Below the pieces are notes generated by a model. The model did no database searches. It was not told where the DNA came from and worked only from the letters and a program-made list of their open reading frames with translations. From CAZVIK01 sp964627045 (GTDB lineage: Bacteria; Acidobacteriota; Terriglobia; Bryobacterales; Bryobacteraceae): a stretch of 22,621 nt of DNA. The stretch is from the NCBI GenBank assembly GCA_964627045.1, contig CAZVIK010000048.1:1-22621 (forward strand), given 5' to 3'. Every line of letters starts with the position of its first letter. Within the stretch, counting starts at the first letter, position 1. Position numbers and translations under genes: made by a program. Of this stretch, positions 1-9,297 are shown piece by piece.

Positions 1-1
1 C

Positions 2-3000
2 GAGCTTCAGGTCTCTTCGAACTTCAGTTTCCTGCGCGGCGCCTCCCATCCCCGGGAACTGATGGCCGCCGCCGCCGAAGCCGGTTTGCGCGCCGTCGCG
101 CTCACCGACCGCAACACGCTTTCCGGCATCGTGCTGGCGCACAGCTATTTCAAGAAGAACCCGGGCCCGGCCACGCGGTTTATCGTGGGCTGCCGGCTGG
201 ACCTCAACCACGGCGCGAGCCTGCTGTGTTATCCCACCGATCGCGCCGCCTACGGACGGCTGACGCGGATGATCACCGTGGGCAAGCGCCGCGCCGCCAA
301 GGGAAAGTTCGATCTGTCGCTCGATGATGTGGCCGAGTTCGCCGAAGGCCAGCGGTTCGTCCTTCCCTTCCCGGAAGTTTTGACCGATGCCGCCGCCGCG
401 CACATACGCACTGCGGCGGCGATGTTTCCGGGCCGGATTCACCTGGCGCTGACGCACTCGGCCCGCGGAGACGACCGCCGCTGGATAGAGACCGTGGCCG
501 CGTTCGCGCGCGCCGAGGGCGTTCCCACCGTCGTGACGAACGACGTTCTCTACCATTCGCGCCAGCGGAAGGTCTTGCAGGATGTCCTCACCTGCATCCG
601 GGAAAAGTGCACTCTCGGCGAGGCGGGCTTCCGCTTGCAGGCCAACGCCGAGCGGGATTTGAAACCGCCCCGGGAGATGGCGCAGCTTTTTGCAGCGTAT
701 CCAGAGGCGCTGGAGGCCACGCTCGAAATCGCGGAGGAATGCCGCTTCTCGCTGGACCAGTTGCGCTACGAGTATCCCGAGGAGATCGCCGAGCCGGGGC
801 TGACGCCGTTCCAGGATCTGGAGCGTCGCGCCTGGGCGGGCGCGGCGTGGCGCTATCCGGAGGGGGTTCCCGAGGCCGTCTCCCGGCAGATCGTCCACGA
901 ACTGAAGCTGATCCGCGAACGCGAGTACGCGCCGTACTTCCTGACGGTGCACGAGATCGTGAAGTTCGCCGCGCGGCGCGGCATCCTGCACCAGGGGCGC
1001 GGATCGGCGGCCAATTCGGTGATCTGTTATTGCCTGGGGATCACGCAGGTGGATTCGGTGGCGCGCGGGCTGCTGTTTGAGCGCTTCATTTCGGCGGCGC
1101 GCGACGAGCCGCCCGACATCGACGTGGATTTCGAGCACGACCGCCGCGAGGAGGTCATCCAGCACATCTACGAAACCTACGGACGGGAACGCACCGGCCT
1201 CACCGCCACCGTGGTGCACTACCGCACCAAGCGCGCGGTGCGCGAGGTGGGCAAAGCGCTGGGGCTGTCGGAAGACGTCACCGGCGCGCTGGCCGGATGC
1301 GTGTGGGGCTGGGGCGAAGACCGCATCCCCGAAGACCGCGTGCGCGAAGCGGGCCTGGACCCCGCGGACCGGCGGCTGCGTTTGACGCTGCACCTGACGC
1401 GGCTGCTGGTGGGCTTTCCGCGGCACCTCTCGCAGCACGTCGGCGGGTTCGTGATGGCGCGCGGGCGGCTGGACGAACTGGTGCCCATCGAGAACGCCAC
1501 CATGGAAGGCCGCACGGTGGTGCAGTGGGAAAAAGACGACCTGGACGAGTTGGGCATCATGAAGGTGGACATCCTGGCGCTCGGCATGCTCTCGGCCATC
1601 CGCCGCGCCTTCGAGTTCGTTGAGCGGCACTACGGGCGCACGCTCACTCTCGCCAACATCCCGCAGGAAGACGCCGCCGTCTACCGCATGCTGCAAGAGG
1701 CCGATTCGGTCGGCGTGTTCCAGGTGGAAAGCCGCGCCCAGCAAAGCATGCTCCCGCGCCTGAAGCCCCGCGAGTTCTACGACCTGGTCATCGAAGTGGC
1801 CATCGTGCGCCCCGGGCCGATTCAAGGCGACATGGTGCACCCTTACTTGCGGCGTCGCGAAGGCAAAGAGCCGGTGGTGTATCCGAGCCGCGCGCTGGAA
1901 GCGGTGCTGAAGAAGACGCTGGGCGTGCCGCTGTTTCAGGAACAGGCCATGCAGATCGCCATCATCGGCGCGGGCTTCACACCCACCGAGGCCGACCAGT
2001 TGCGCCGCGCGCTGGCCACCTTCCGGCACGTGGGCACCATCGCCACCTTCCGCCAGCGGTTCGTCGGCGGGATGCTGGCCAACGGCTACCCGCCGGAGTT
2101 CGCCGAGCGCTGCTTCAGCCAGATCGAAGGCTTCGGGACCTACGGCTTCCCGGAATCGCACGCCATTTCCTTCGCCAACCTGGCCTACGCCTCGGCCTGG
2201 CTGAAATGCCACTACCCGGAAGTCTTCCTGGCCGCGCTGCTCAACAGCCAGCCGATGGGGTTCTACGCGCCGGCGCAACTGGTGCAGGACGCGCGGCGGC
2301 ACGGCGTGGAGATCCGCCCCATCGACGTGAATCACAGCGATTGGGAATCGACGCTGGAGCCGGCGGCGGGCTCGCGCTGCGCCGTGCGGCTGGGCCTGCA
2401 ACTGGCCGCGGGGCTCGCCGAAAAGGACGCGCGGGCGCTGGTGTCGGCGCGCGGCGAGGGTTACGAATCGCCGGAAGACATCGTGCGGCGCGCTGGCTGC
2501 GGGCGCGGCGCGCTGGACCGCCTGGCGCAGGCCGATGCCTTCGGCTCGCTGCGGCTGATCCGGCGGCAGGCGTTGTGGCGCGCCGGGGCGCTGGACGGCA
2601 AGTGGCCGCCGCTGCTGGCGCAGGCGCGGACCGGACTGCTCCAGGAGCCCGCGGTGGCGCTGCCGCGCATGACGGAAAGCCAGGAGGTAGTGAAAGACTA
2701 CCAGTCGATGGGGCTGACGCTGCGCGACCATCCGCTCGCCTTCCTGCGAAGCGTCCTGGGGGCGCGGCGCGCGATCACGGCCGGGCAACTCGGCCGGACG
2801 CCACACGGGAGGATCGTGGTCGTCGCCGGGCTGGTGCTGGTGCGCCAGCAGCCGATGACGGCCAAGGACACCACCTTCATCACCATTGAAGACGAGACCG
2901 GCGCCATCAACCTGATCGTCTGGAAGAACGTGCGGGACCGGTGCCGGCGGGCCATCTACTCGGCCCGGCTGCTCGGCTGCCAGGGCGTGGTGCAGAGGGA

Positions 3001-3118
3001 AGGACAGGTGCTGCACGTGGTGGCGAACCAGGTGTGGGATTGGACCATCGAGATCAACCGGCTGCACTCGGGAGACGGCACGGGATCGCTGCCCGTCGCC
3101 AGCCGCGATTTCCATTAG
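2..3118 (+). CDS. dnaE2: error-prone DNA polymerase DnaE2/ImuC (5' truncated by window edge)
   Basis: This is a C-family (DnaE-type) polymerase alpha subunit of the DnaE2/ImuC class, which does translesion synthesis in SOS mutagenesis, usually with ImuA and ImuB. The frame is open from base 2 and upstream of the ATG at 62 it already reads family-typical sequence (ELQVSSNFSFLRGASHP), so the true start lies outside the window and the ATG at 62 is an internal Met. In order I see an N-terminal PHP domain (ALTDRNTLSG), the palm with the catalytic pair in PDIDVDF (Asp codons at 1115 and 1121), the third acidic residue in IMKVDILALG (Asp codon at 1568), the finger region with VRPGPIQGDMVHPYLRRR, an HhH region, and a C-terminal OB fold (about 2800-3050). 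The visible 1038 residues fit the usual 1,050-1,100. The imuA/imuB partners would be upstream, out of view. Replicative DnaE is unlikely given the length and the DnaE2-type motifs. Confidence 0.95.
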   Translation, partial: ELQVSSNFSFLRGASHPRELMAAAAEAGLRAVALTDRNTLSGIVLAHSYFKKNPGPATRFIVGCRLDLNHGASLLCYPTDRAAYGRLTRMITVGKRRAAKGKFDLSLDDVAEFAEGQRFVLPFPEVLTDAAAAHIRTAAAMFPGRIHLALTHSARGDDRRWIETVAAFARAEGVPTVVTNDVLYHSRQRKVLQDVLTCIREKCTLGEAGFRLQANAERDLKPPREMAQLFAAYPEALEATLEIAEECRFSLDQLRYEYPEEIAEPGLTPFQDLERRAWAGAAWRYPEGVPEAVSRQIVHELKLIREREYAPYFLTVHEIVKFAARRGILHQGRGSAANSVICYCLGITQVDSVARGLLFERFISAARDEPPDIDVDFEHDRREEVIQHIYETYGRERTGLTATVVHYRTKRAVREVGKALGLSEDVTGALAGCVWGWGEDRIPEDRVREAGLDPADRRLRLTLHLTRLLVGFPRHLSQHVGGFVMARGRLDELVPIENATMEGRTVVQWEKDDLDELGIMKVDILALGMLSAIRRAFEFVERHYGRTLTLANIPQEDAAVYRMLQEADSVGVFQVESRAQQSMLPRLKPREFYDLVIEVAIVRPGPIQGDMVHPYLRRREGKEPVVYPSRALEAVLKKTLGVPLFQEQAMQIAIIGAGFTPTEADQLRRALATFRHVGTIATFRQRFVGGMLANGYPPEFAERCFSQIEGFGTYGFPESHAISFANLAYASAWLKCHYPEVFLAALLNSQPMGFYAPAQLVQDARRHGVEIRPIDVNHSDWESTLEPAAGSRCAVRLGLQLAAGLAEKDARALVSARGEGYESPEDIVRRAGCGRGALDRLAQADAFGSLRLIRRQALWRAGALDGKWPPLLAQARTGLLQEPAVALPRMTESQEVVKDYQSMGLTLRDHPLAFLRSVLGARRAITAGQLGRTPHGRIVVVAGLVLVRQQPMTAKDTTFITIEDETGAINLIVWKNVRDRCRRAIYSARLLGCQGVVQREGQVLHVVANQVWDWTIEINRLHSGDGTGSLPVASRDFH

Positions 3119-3202
3119 CGCGCCGCGGCGAAACCTACGGCTCATCCCGCGCCCGAATCCGATCCCCGGTGTCACGCCGGTCTTGCATGGGGTAAAAACC
3201 GC

Positions 3203-3233
3203 TTGCATTCGCGGGGCGCGGTTGATTTATAGT
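3203..3233 (+). promoter_or_regulatory. possible promoter of the small zinc-ribbon gene
   Basis: TTGCAT at 3203-3208 and TATAGT at 3228-3233 resemble -35 and -10 elements. The 19-bp spacer is long, so the -35 assignment is weak. The -10 lies 30 nt upstream of the ATG at 3264 in a locally AT-rich patch within GC-rich DNA. Confidence 0.3.
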
Positions 3234-3263
3234 TGTAGATGAGGCACCTGCCCGCACACACAC

Positions 3264-3488
3264 ATGAAACGTAAACCGCCGGCCGCGCCGCTGGACGTAA
3301 TTCCCCGCGAGATTCTGGAGCGCGCCCGAAAGTCCGTCGAAGCCGACAGCCTGAAGAAACCGGGCAAGTGCGTGGTGTGCGGCGCGGTGTGCGCTCCCAA
3401 TTCCACCGAAGGCCTCTGCTGGGTTTGCCGCCGCTTGAAGATCAGCGCCTGGCACGAAGGCGAGCAGCCGATGCCGGCCCAAGAGTAG
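3264..3488 (+). CDS. small zinc-ribbon protein, unknown function
   Basis: This encodes a 74-residue protein I do not recognise by name. It has a basic, proline-containing N-terminus, a predicted helix (about residues 15-30), then a compact cysteine cluster C36-x2-C39-x3-C43-x8-C52-x2-C55 that should form a zinc ribbon. A short tail rich in Glu, Pro and Gln follows. No signal peptide or membrane segment is visible. The start is the first ATG after an AT-rich promoter-like patch. Its Shine-Dalgarno is poor, with a TGAGG about 20 nt upstream being the only candidate. It lies 145 nt downstream of dnaE2 in the same direction but probably has its own promoter. It could bind nucleic acid or act as a metal-binding adaptor, but nothing in the sequence decides this. 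Confidence 0.7.
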   Translation: MKRKPPAAPLDVIPREILERARKSVEADSLKKPGKCVVCGAVCAPNSTEGLCWVCRRLKISAWHEGEQPMPAQE

Positions 3489-3541
3489 CCGCCCGGCGTC
3501 CCGGCAAATCCGCAGGATTCAATTCACAGGGCGAATCGCTC

Positions 3542-6191
<2,650 letters not shown>

Positions 6192-6328
6192 TGGTGGGCC
6201 TATCTTCAACATAACACTGCCGCATGCGCCACGGCCGCACAAACCCGCCGCAGGGGGACCATGTTCGCCCCTTGGCCCCTGTCTGCCCTGATCGCGGGCG
6301 GGCGCTCGCGCCACGGCCCCGGTTGACG

Positions 6329-6334
6329 TACAAT
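6329..6334 (+). promoter_or_regulatory. possible -10 element for the RraA-like gene
   Basis: TACAAT at 6329-6334 matches TATAAT at five of six positions and lies 37 nt upstream of the ATG at 6372, leaving room for the strong Shine-Dalgarno (GGAGAGGAG at about 6357-6365). No convincing -35 is present at the right distance. Confidence 0.35.
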
Positions 6335-6371
6335 CTTCTGGAACAAGCAGTCCACAGGAGAGGAGCAGTTC

Positions 6372-7301
6372 ATGAGACGAGGGATGCTGGTAGTGGCCGC
6401 CGCGTTGCTGGTCTGTTGGATGGCGGGCGACGCGGCCGCGCAGATTAATAGCCTTACTCGGGAAGAACTCATCAAGTACACCGCCCCGAATCCGTTCGAC
6501 AGGTTCCCGGATGGACGGCCCAGGGTCCCCGAGACACTGTTTCGGTACTTCCAGAACATGTCGTCCGAGGAAGTCATGAACGCCGGCCAGGCCGCGCCCC
6601 CCGCGGCTCCAGGAAGGGCTGCCGGACCACAGCCGCCCCCTGCCGTCACCTATACCGATGGCTGGCAGATTCTCTCGCCCGGCAAGAAGCTCATCGGCCG
6701 CGCGTTCACGCTGCAACTCATGCCCATCCGCCACGAAGTCGCCGATGTCGATCAGGCCGAATGGAAGCAGAAAGGCAACGAGTTGCGCCTCTCTCACCAA
6801 TCCGCGCTGGACATGCTGCAAGAGGGCGATGTTCTGGTCGTTGACGCCGGCGGCAACATGGTCGAGGGCATCATCGGCAACAATCTCGCCTACTACATCT
6901 GGAAGAAGACCGGCACCGGTTTCGTCATCGACGGCGCCATCCGCGACCTGGAGAGCATCGCCGCCTACGGCATGCCCGGCTATTACCGCAAGGCCGGCCC
7001 GCCTTGGATCACTACCCTCATGGTCACCGGCATTAACGTCCCCATACGCATCGGCCAAGCCACGGTGATGCCCGGCGACCTCGTGTTCGGAGACCGCGAG
7101 GGCGTCAACTTCATCCCGCCACAGGCCGTCCAACGCCTGGTCGACCCGGCCCGGTCCACCGAGTACCGCGACGAGTGGATCCAGCAGAAATTCTCGACCG
7201 GCAAGTACAAGTCGACCGATATCTACAGCCAGCCGCGCGACCCGGCCCTGCGCCAGGAGATGCAGGAATACATCAAGAAGCGGATGGCCGAGAATCCGTA
7301 G
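6372..7301 (+). CDS. secreted RraA-fold protein (RraA / HMG-CHA aldolase superfamily)
   Basis: This 309-residue protein has a clear Sec signal peptide (basic MRRG, hydrophobic core, AAA-Q cleavage near residue 24), so it is probably exported. The mature part contains the RraA/4-hydroxy-4-methyl-2-oxoglutarate aldolase fold. It shows GDVLVVDAGG, a GNNLAYY segment and DGAIRDLES (R191-D192). In class II pyruvate aldolases the motif is D-x20-R-D, and in RNase E regulator RraA it is G-x20-R-D. Here position 170 is Asn (N170-x20-R191-D192), so neither activity can be assumed. A Pro/Ala-rich linker (about residues 75-92) separates an N-terminal extension from the fold, and a C-terminal extension of about 60 residues ends in charged helices. 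An aggAGGAG-type ribosome site 6 nt before the ATG fixes the start. It is divergent from aceE. Its substrate is unknown. Confidence 0.8.
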   Translation: MRRGMLVVAAALLVCWMAGDAAAQINSLTREELIKYTAPNPFDRFPDGRPRVPETLFRYFQNMSSEEVMNAGQAAPPAAPGRAAGPQPPPAVTYTDGWQILSPGKKLIGRAFTLQLMPIRHEVADVDQAEWKQKGNELRLSHQSALDMLQEGDVLVVDAGGNMVEGIIGNNLAYYIWKKTGTGFVIDGAIRDLESIAAYGMPGYYRKAGPPWITTLMVTGINVPIRIGQATVMPGDLVFGDREGVNFIPPQAVQRLVDPARSTEYRDEWIQQKFSTGKYKSTDIYSQPRDPALRQEMQEYIKKRMAENP

Positions 7302-7318
7302 AAGCTCCCGCCCGCCGG

Positions 7319-7348
7319 GCCTCGTGAGGACATCCGTCCTCACGAGGC
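7319..7348 (+). terminator. perfect 13-bp hairpin, probable terminator of the RraA-like gene
   Basis: GCCTCGTGAGGAC (7319-7331) pairs perfectly with 7336-7348 around a 4-nt loop (ATCC). It begins 18 nt after the stop codon at 7299-7301. The following TTGGTGCGTTCT is only mildly T-rich, so this is a strong stem with a weak U tract. It could alternatively be a dispersed REP-like palindrome. Confidence 0.6.
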
Positions 7349-7409
7349 TTGGTGCGTTCTCCGGCGTGGGCACAGGCTCGTGTTCGGCTGGCCCGCCGCC
7401 TCGACCCCG

Positions 7410-7418
7410 TGCGATACT
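7410..7418 (+). promoter_or_regulatory. possible extended -10 of the thioesterase gene
   Basis: TGCGATACT at 7410-7418 fits an extended -10 (TGn followed by GATACT). It ends 11 nt before the ATG at 7430, so transcription would begin only a few bases upstream of the start codon. That agrees with the absence of a good ribosome-binding site. Confidence 0.35.
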
Positions 7419-7429
7419 CCAAGAAATCG

Positions 7430-7903
7430 ATGCGACACGATCATTCCCTTCTCGTCAAACACCCACACGAGGCCCTGCGCGAGTACCCTCTGGTCATCGC
7501 CGTCACCGTCGAGTGGGGCGACCAGGACACCCTTCAGCACGTCAACAACACCGTCTTTTTGAAGTGGTGCGAAACCGCCCGCGTCGTCTATCTCGAAAAG
7601 ACCGGCATGTGGCCGTACATCAAGAACGAAGGCCGCGGCCCCATCATCGCCTCGATCTCCTGCGACTACCGCCGCCCGGTCACCTTTCCGGACACCATCC
7701 AGGTGGGCGCCCGGGTCACCAAGATCGGCCGCAGCAGCTTCCGCATGGACCACGCTCTGGTGAGCCTCGCCCAGGACGCTGTGGTCGCCGAGTCCTCTTC
7801 CACCCTCGTCTTCGTCGAATACGCCAGCGGCAAGACCCATCCCGTACCGCCGCCGGTCCGCGAAGCCATGGAGAAGATCGAAGGGCGTTCTTTCTCCAGT
7901 TGA
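7430..7903 (+). CDS. hotdog-fold acyl-CoA thioesterase (YbgC / 4-hydroxybenzoyl-CoA thioesterase family)
   Basis: This is a 157-residue single hotdog-domain thioesterase, expected to hydrolyse an acyl-CoA in the cytoplasm. The hallmark segment VEWGDQDTLQHVNNTVFLKW matches the family pattern (D-x-D/x-G/H-V-N-N), with the Asp of WGDQD as the likely catalytic acid. The central helix (WCETARVVYLEK) and the strand IASISCDYRRPVTFPDTI follow as expected. An open frame extends upstream to 7349, but those 27 codons do not resemble the family. Starting at 7430 gives the usual length of about 130-160 residues. The start has no good Shine-Dalgarno. The gene lies 43 nt upstream of mscL in the same direction. 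Its physiological substrate cannot be read from the sequence. Confidence 0.85.
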   Translation: MRHDHSLLVKHPHEALREYPLVIAVTVEWGDQDTLQHVNNTVFLKWCETARVVYLEKTGMWPYIKNEGRGPIIASISCDYRRPVTFPDTIQVGARVTKIGRSSFRMDHALVSLAQDAVVAESSSTLVFVEYASGKTHPVPPPVREAMEKIEGRSFSS

Positions 7904-7945
7904 GGTACACTCTCAGACCGGACTTCTAAATTAAGGAGGCTGCAC

Positions 7946-8386
7946 ATGCTCAAAGAGTTCAAAGAGTTCGCGATGCGGGGCAACGTGCTGGACATGGCCA
8001 TCGGCATCATCATCGGCGGCGCGTTCGGCAAGATCATCACGTCGTTTGTCGGCGATGTGCTCATGCCGCCGCTTGGCCTGCTACTGGGAAAGGTGGACTT
8101 CTCGAATCTCTACCTGAACATTTCCGGGAAGGAGTTCGCCAGCCTCGCCGCCGCCAAGGAAGCCGGCGCCGCCACCATCAACTACGGCGTCTTCCTGAAC
8201 ACGGTGTTGGATTTCCTGATCGTGGCTTTCGCCATCTTCCTGCTCATCAAGCAGGTGAACCGGCTGAAACGCGAACCCGCGCCCGCGCCCGCCGCCGAGC
8301 CGACTACGAAGGATTGCCCCTTCTGCCTTTCGGCCATCGCGATCAAGGCCGTGCGCTGCCCGCACTGTACTTCGCAGTTGGCATAG
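7946..8386 (+). CDS. mscL: large-conductance mechanosensitive channel MscL with C-terminal zinc ribbon
   Basis: MscL is an inner-membrane homopentamer that opens under membrane tension to release solutes during hypo-osmotic shock. The protein has 146 residues. It has the amphipathic N-terminal helix and TM1 signature (MLKEFKEFAMRGNVLDMAIG) with the Gly-rich gate (about 14-45), a periplasmic loop (about 50-80), and TM2 (about 82-102) ending in KQVNRLKRE. A Pro/Ala-rich linker (110-119) then leads to C124-x2-C127...C138-x2-C141, a zinc ribbon replacing the usual charged C-terminal helix bundle seen in E. coli. A GGAGG ribosome site sits 7 nt before the ATG. A TACACT at 7906-7911 may be the -10. 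The channel part is intact. The role of the ribbon is unknown, but it could stabilise the cytoplasmic end of the pentamer. Confidence 0.93.
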   Translation: MLKEFKEFAMRGNVLDMAIGIIIGGAFGKIITSFVGDVLMPPLGLLLGKVDFSNLYLNISGKEFASLAAAKEAGAATINYGVFLNTVLDFLIVAFAIFLLIKQVNRLKREPAPAPAAEPTTKDCPFCLSAIAIKAVRCPHCTSQLA

Positions 8387-8458
8387 CGCCGGGTTCGGCC
8401 GCCGGGCGAAACCGCCAGTCGCTTGTGGCGAGGCCCTGCCTGTGTTGTGGCGCTCGCC

Positions 8459-9292
8459 CTATTGAAGCGTGAGGATCGCCGTCACCGGGAAGTGATCGGA
8501 TGGATACCGCCCGTCCTGGTTGTAAGTGACGGTCTCCACCTCGCCCACCGTCATTTTGCCCCGGTACAGGATCCAGTCGATCCGCGCGCCCGTCGTGGTT
8601 CCCTTGAACTCGTTGAAGGTCCCCTCAGGGCCGGTGCGCTTGGCCGCCGTCTGCCAGGCGTCGGTCAGGTACGGCGTGAAGACCTGGTGCACCGCGTCGC
8701 CGAGCGCCGTATTGAAATCCCCGGTCAGGATGACGGGAACGTCCGCCGGCAACGCCCGAATCCTCGCGGCGACGATCTTCGCGCATTCGATCCGCGCGGC
8801 CTGGTCCTCCGGCCGGTGCGGGAAGTGCGTGTTGAAGAAGTAGAACCGCTTCTTGTTCGCGTTGATCTCGAACAGACCCCATGTCGCCATGCGCGGGTAG
8901 TTGATGTTCCAGGCGCTGCTGCCGGGCACCTCCGGTGTCGGCGACAACCAGAAATTGCCCGACTCGATCAGCGTGAACATGGAGGTCTTGTAGAACACCC
9001 CCATGTGCTCGTCCTTGTCGCCGCCGCGCCGGTCCAAGCCAAACCACTTGTACTGCGGCAGCTTTTCGACCACGTAGTCTCCCTGGATCTTCCAGAGTTC
9101 CTGCGTCCCCATCAAATCCGGATTCATCCGCCGGACCGATTCGACGAAAATGTCCCGCCGGTTCTCCCAGGCGTTGGGGCCGTCGCTGGCCAGCGGCAGC
9201 CGTACGTTGTACGAGGTCACGCGAAGCGGCTGGGCGCAGGCCGCCGCCGCCATCGCCAACAGCAAAACCCAGTGACGTCGAAGAATGGTCAT
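8459..9292 (-). CDS. secreted endonuclease/exonuclease/phosphatase (EEP) family hydrolase
   Basis: This is a 277-residue member of the Mg-dependent EEP superfamily (DNase I / inositol phosphatase fold). Motifs in order are VTSYNVR (N29), GTQELW (metal-binding E65), FFNTHFPHR, VILTGDFN and the C-terminal SDHFPV. The N-terminus MTILRRHW...AMAAAACAQP is an export signal. Cleavage could be by signal peptidase I at ACA-Q, or by lipoprotein processing at C19, although the lipobox is poor. The start at 9292 is 5 nt after the stop of the upstream rhamnosidase gene, which implies translational coupling. The open frame further upstream (to 9412) overlaps that gene and is not family-like. The substrate is unknown; the neighbour suggests extracellular polymer or phosphoester turnover (inference). 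Confidence 0.85.
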   Translation of the reverse strand: MTILRRHWVLLLAMAAAACAQPLRVTSYNVRLPLASDGPNAWENRRDIFVESVRRMNPDLMGTQELWKIQGDYVVEKLPQYKWFGLDRRGGDKDEHMGVFYKTSMFTLIESGNFWLSPTPEVPGSSAWNINYPRMATWGLFEINANKKRFYFFNTHFPHRPEDQAARIECAKIVAARIRALPADVPVILTGDFNTALGDAVHQVFTPYLTDAWQTAAKRTGPEGTFNEFKGTTTGARIDWILYRGKMTVGEVETVTYNQDGRYPSDHFPVTAILTLQ

Positions 9293-9297
9293 GGTCT

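Noticed and set aside
62..64. ATG at 62 as the start of dnaE2
   Set aside because: Family-typical residues continue in frame upstream to base 2, so the gene is cut by the window edge.
6213..7373. Long minus-strand open frame continuing upstream of aceE to 7373
   Set aside because: It is antisense to the RraA-like gene, has no family similarity, and aceE homology begins only at about 6180.
8387..8458. Terminator between the convergent mscL and EEP genes
   Set aside because: Only a 5-bp stem (CGCCA/TGGCG) with no T tract; not enough to call.
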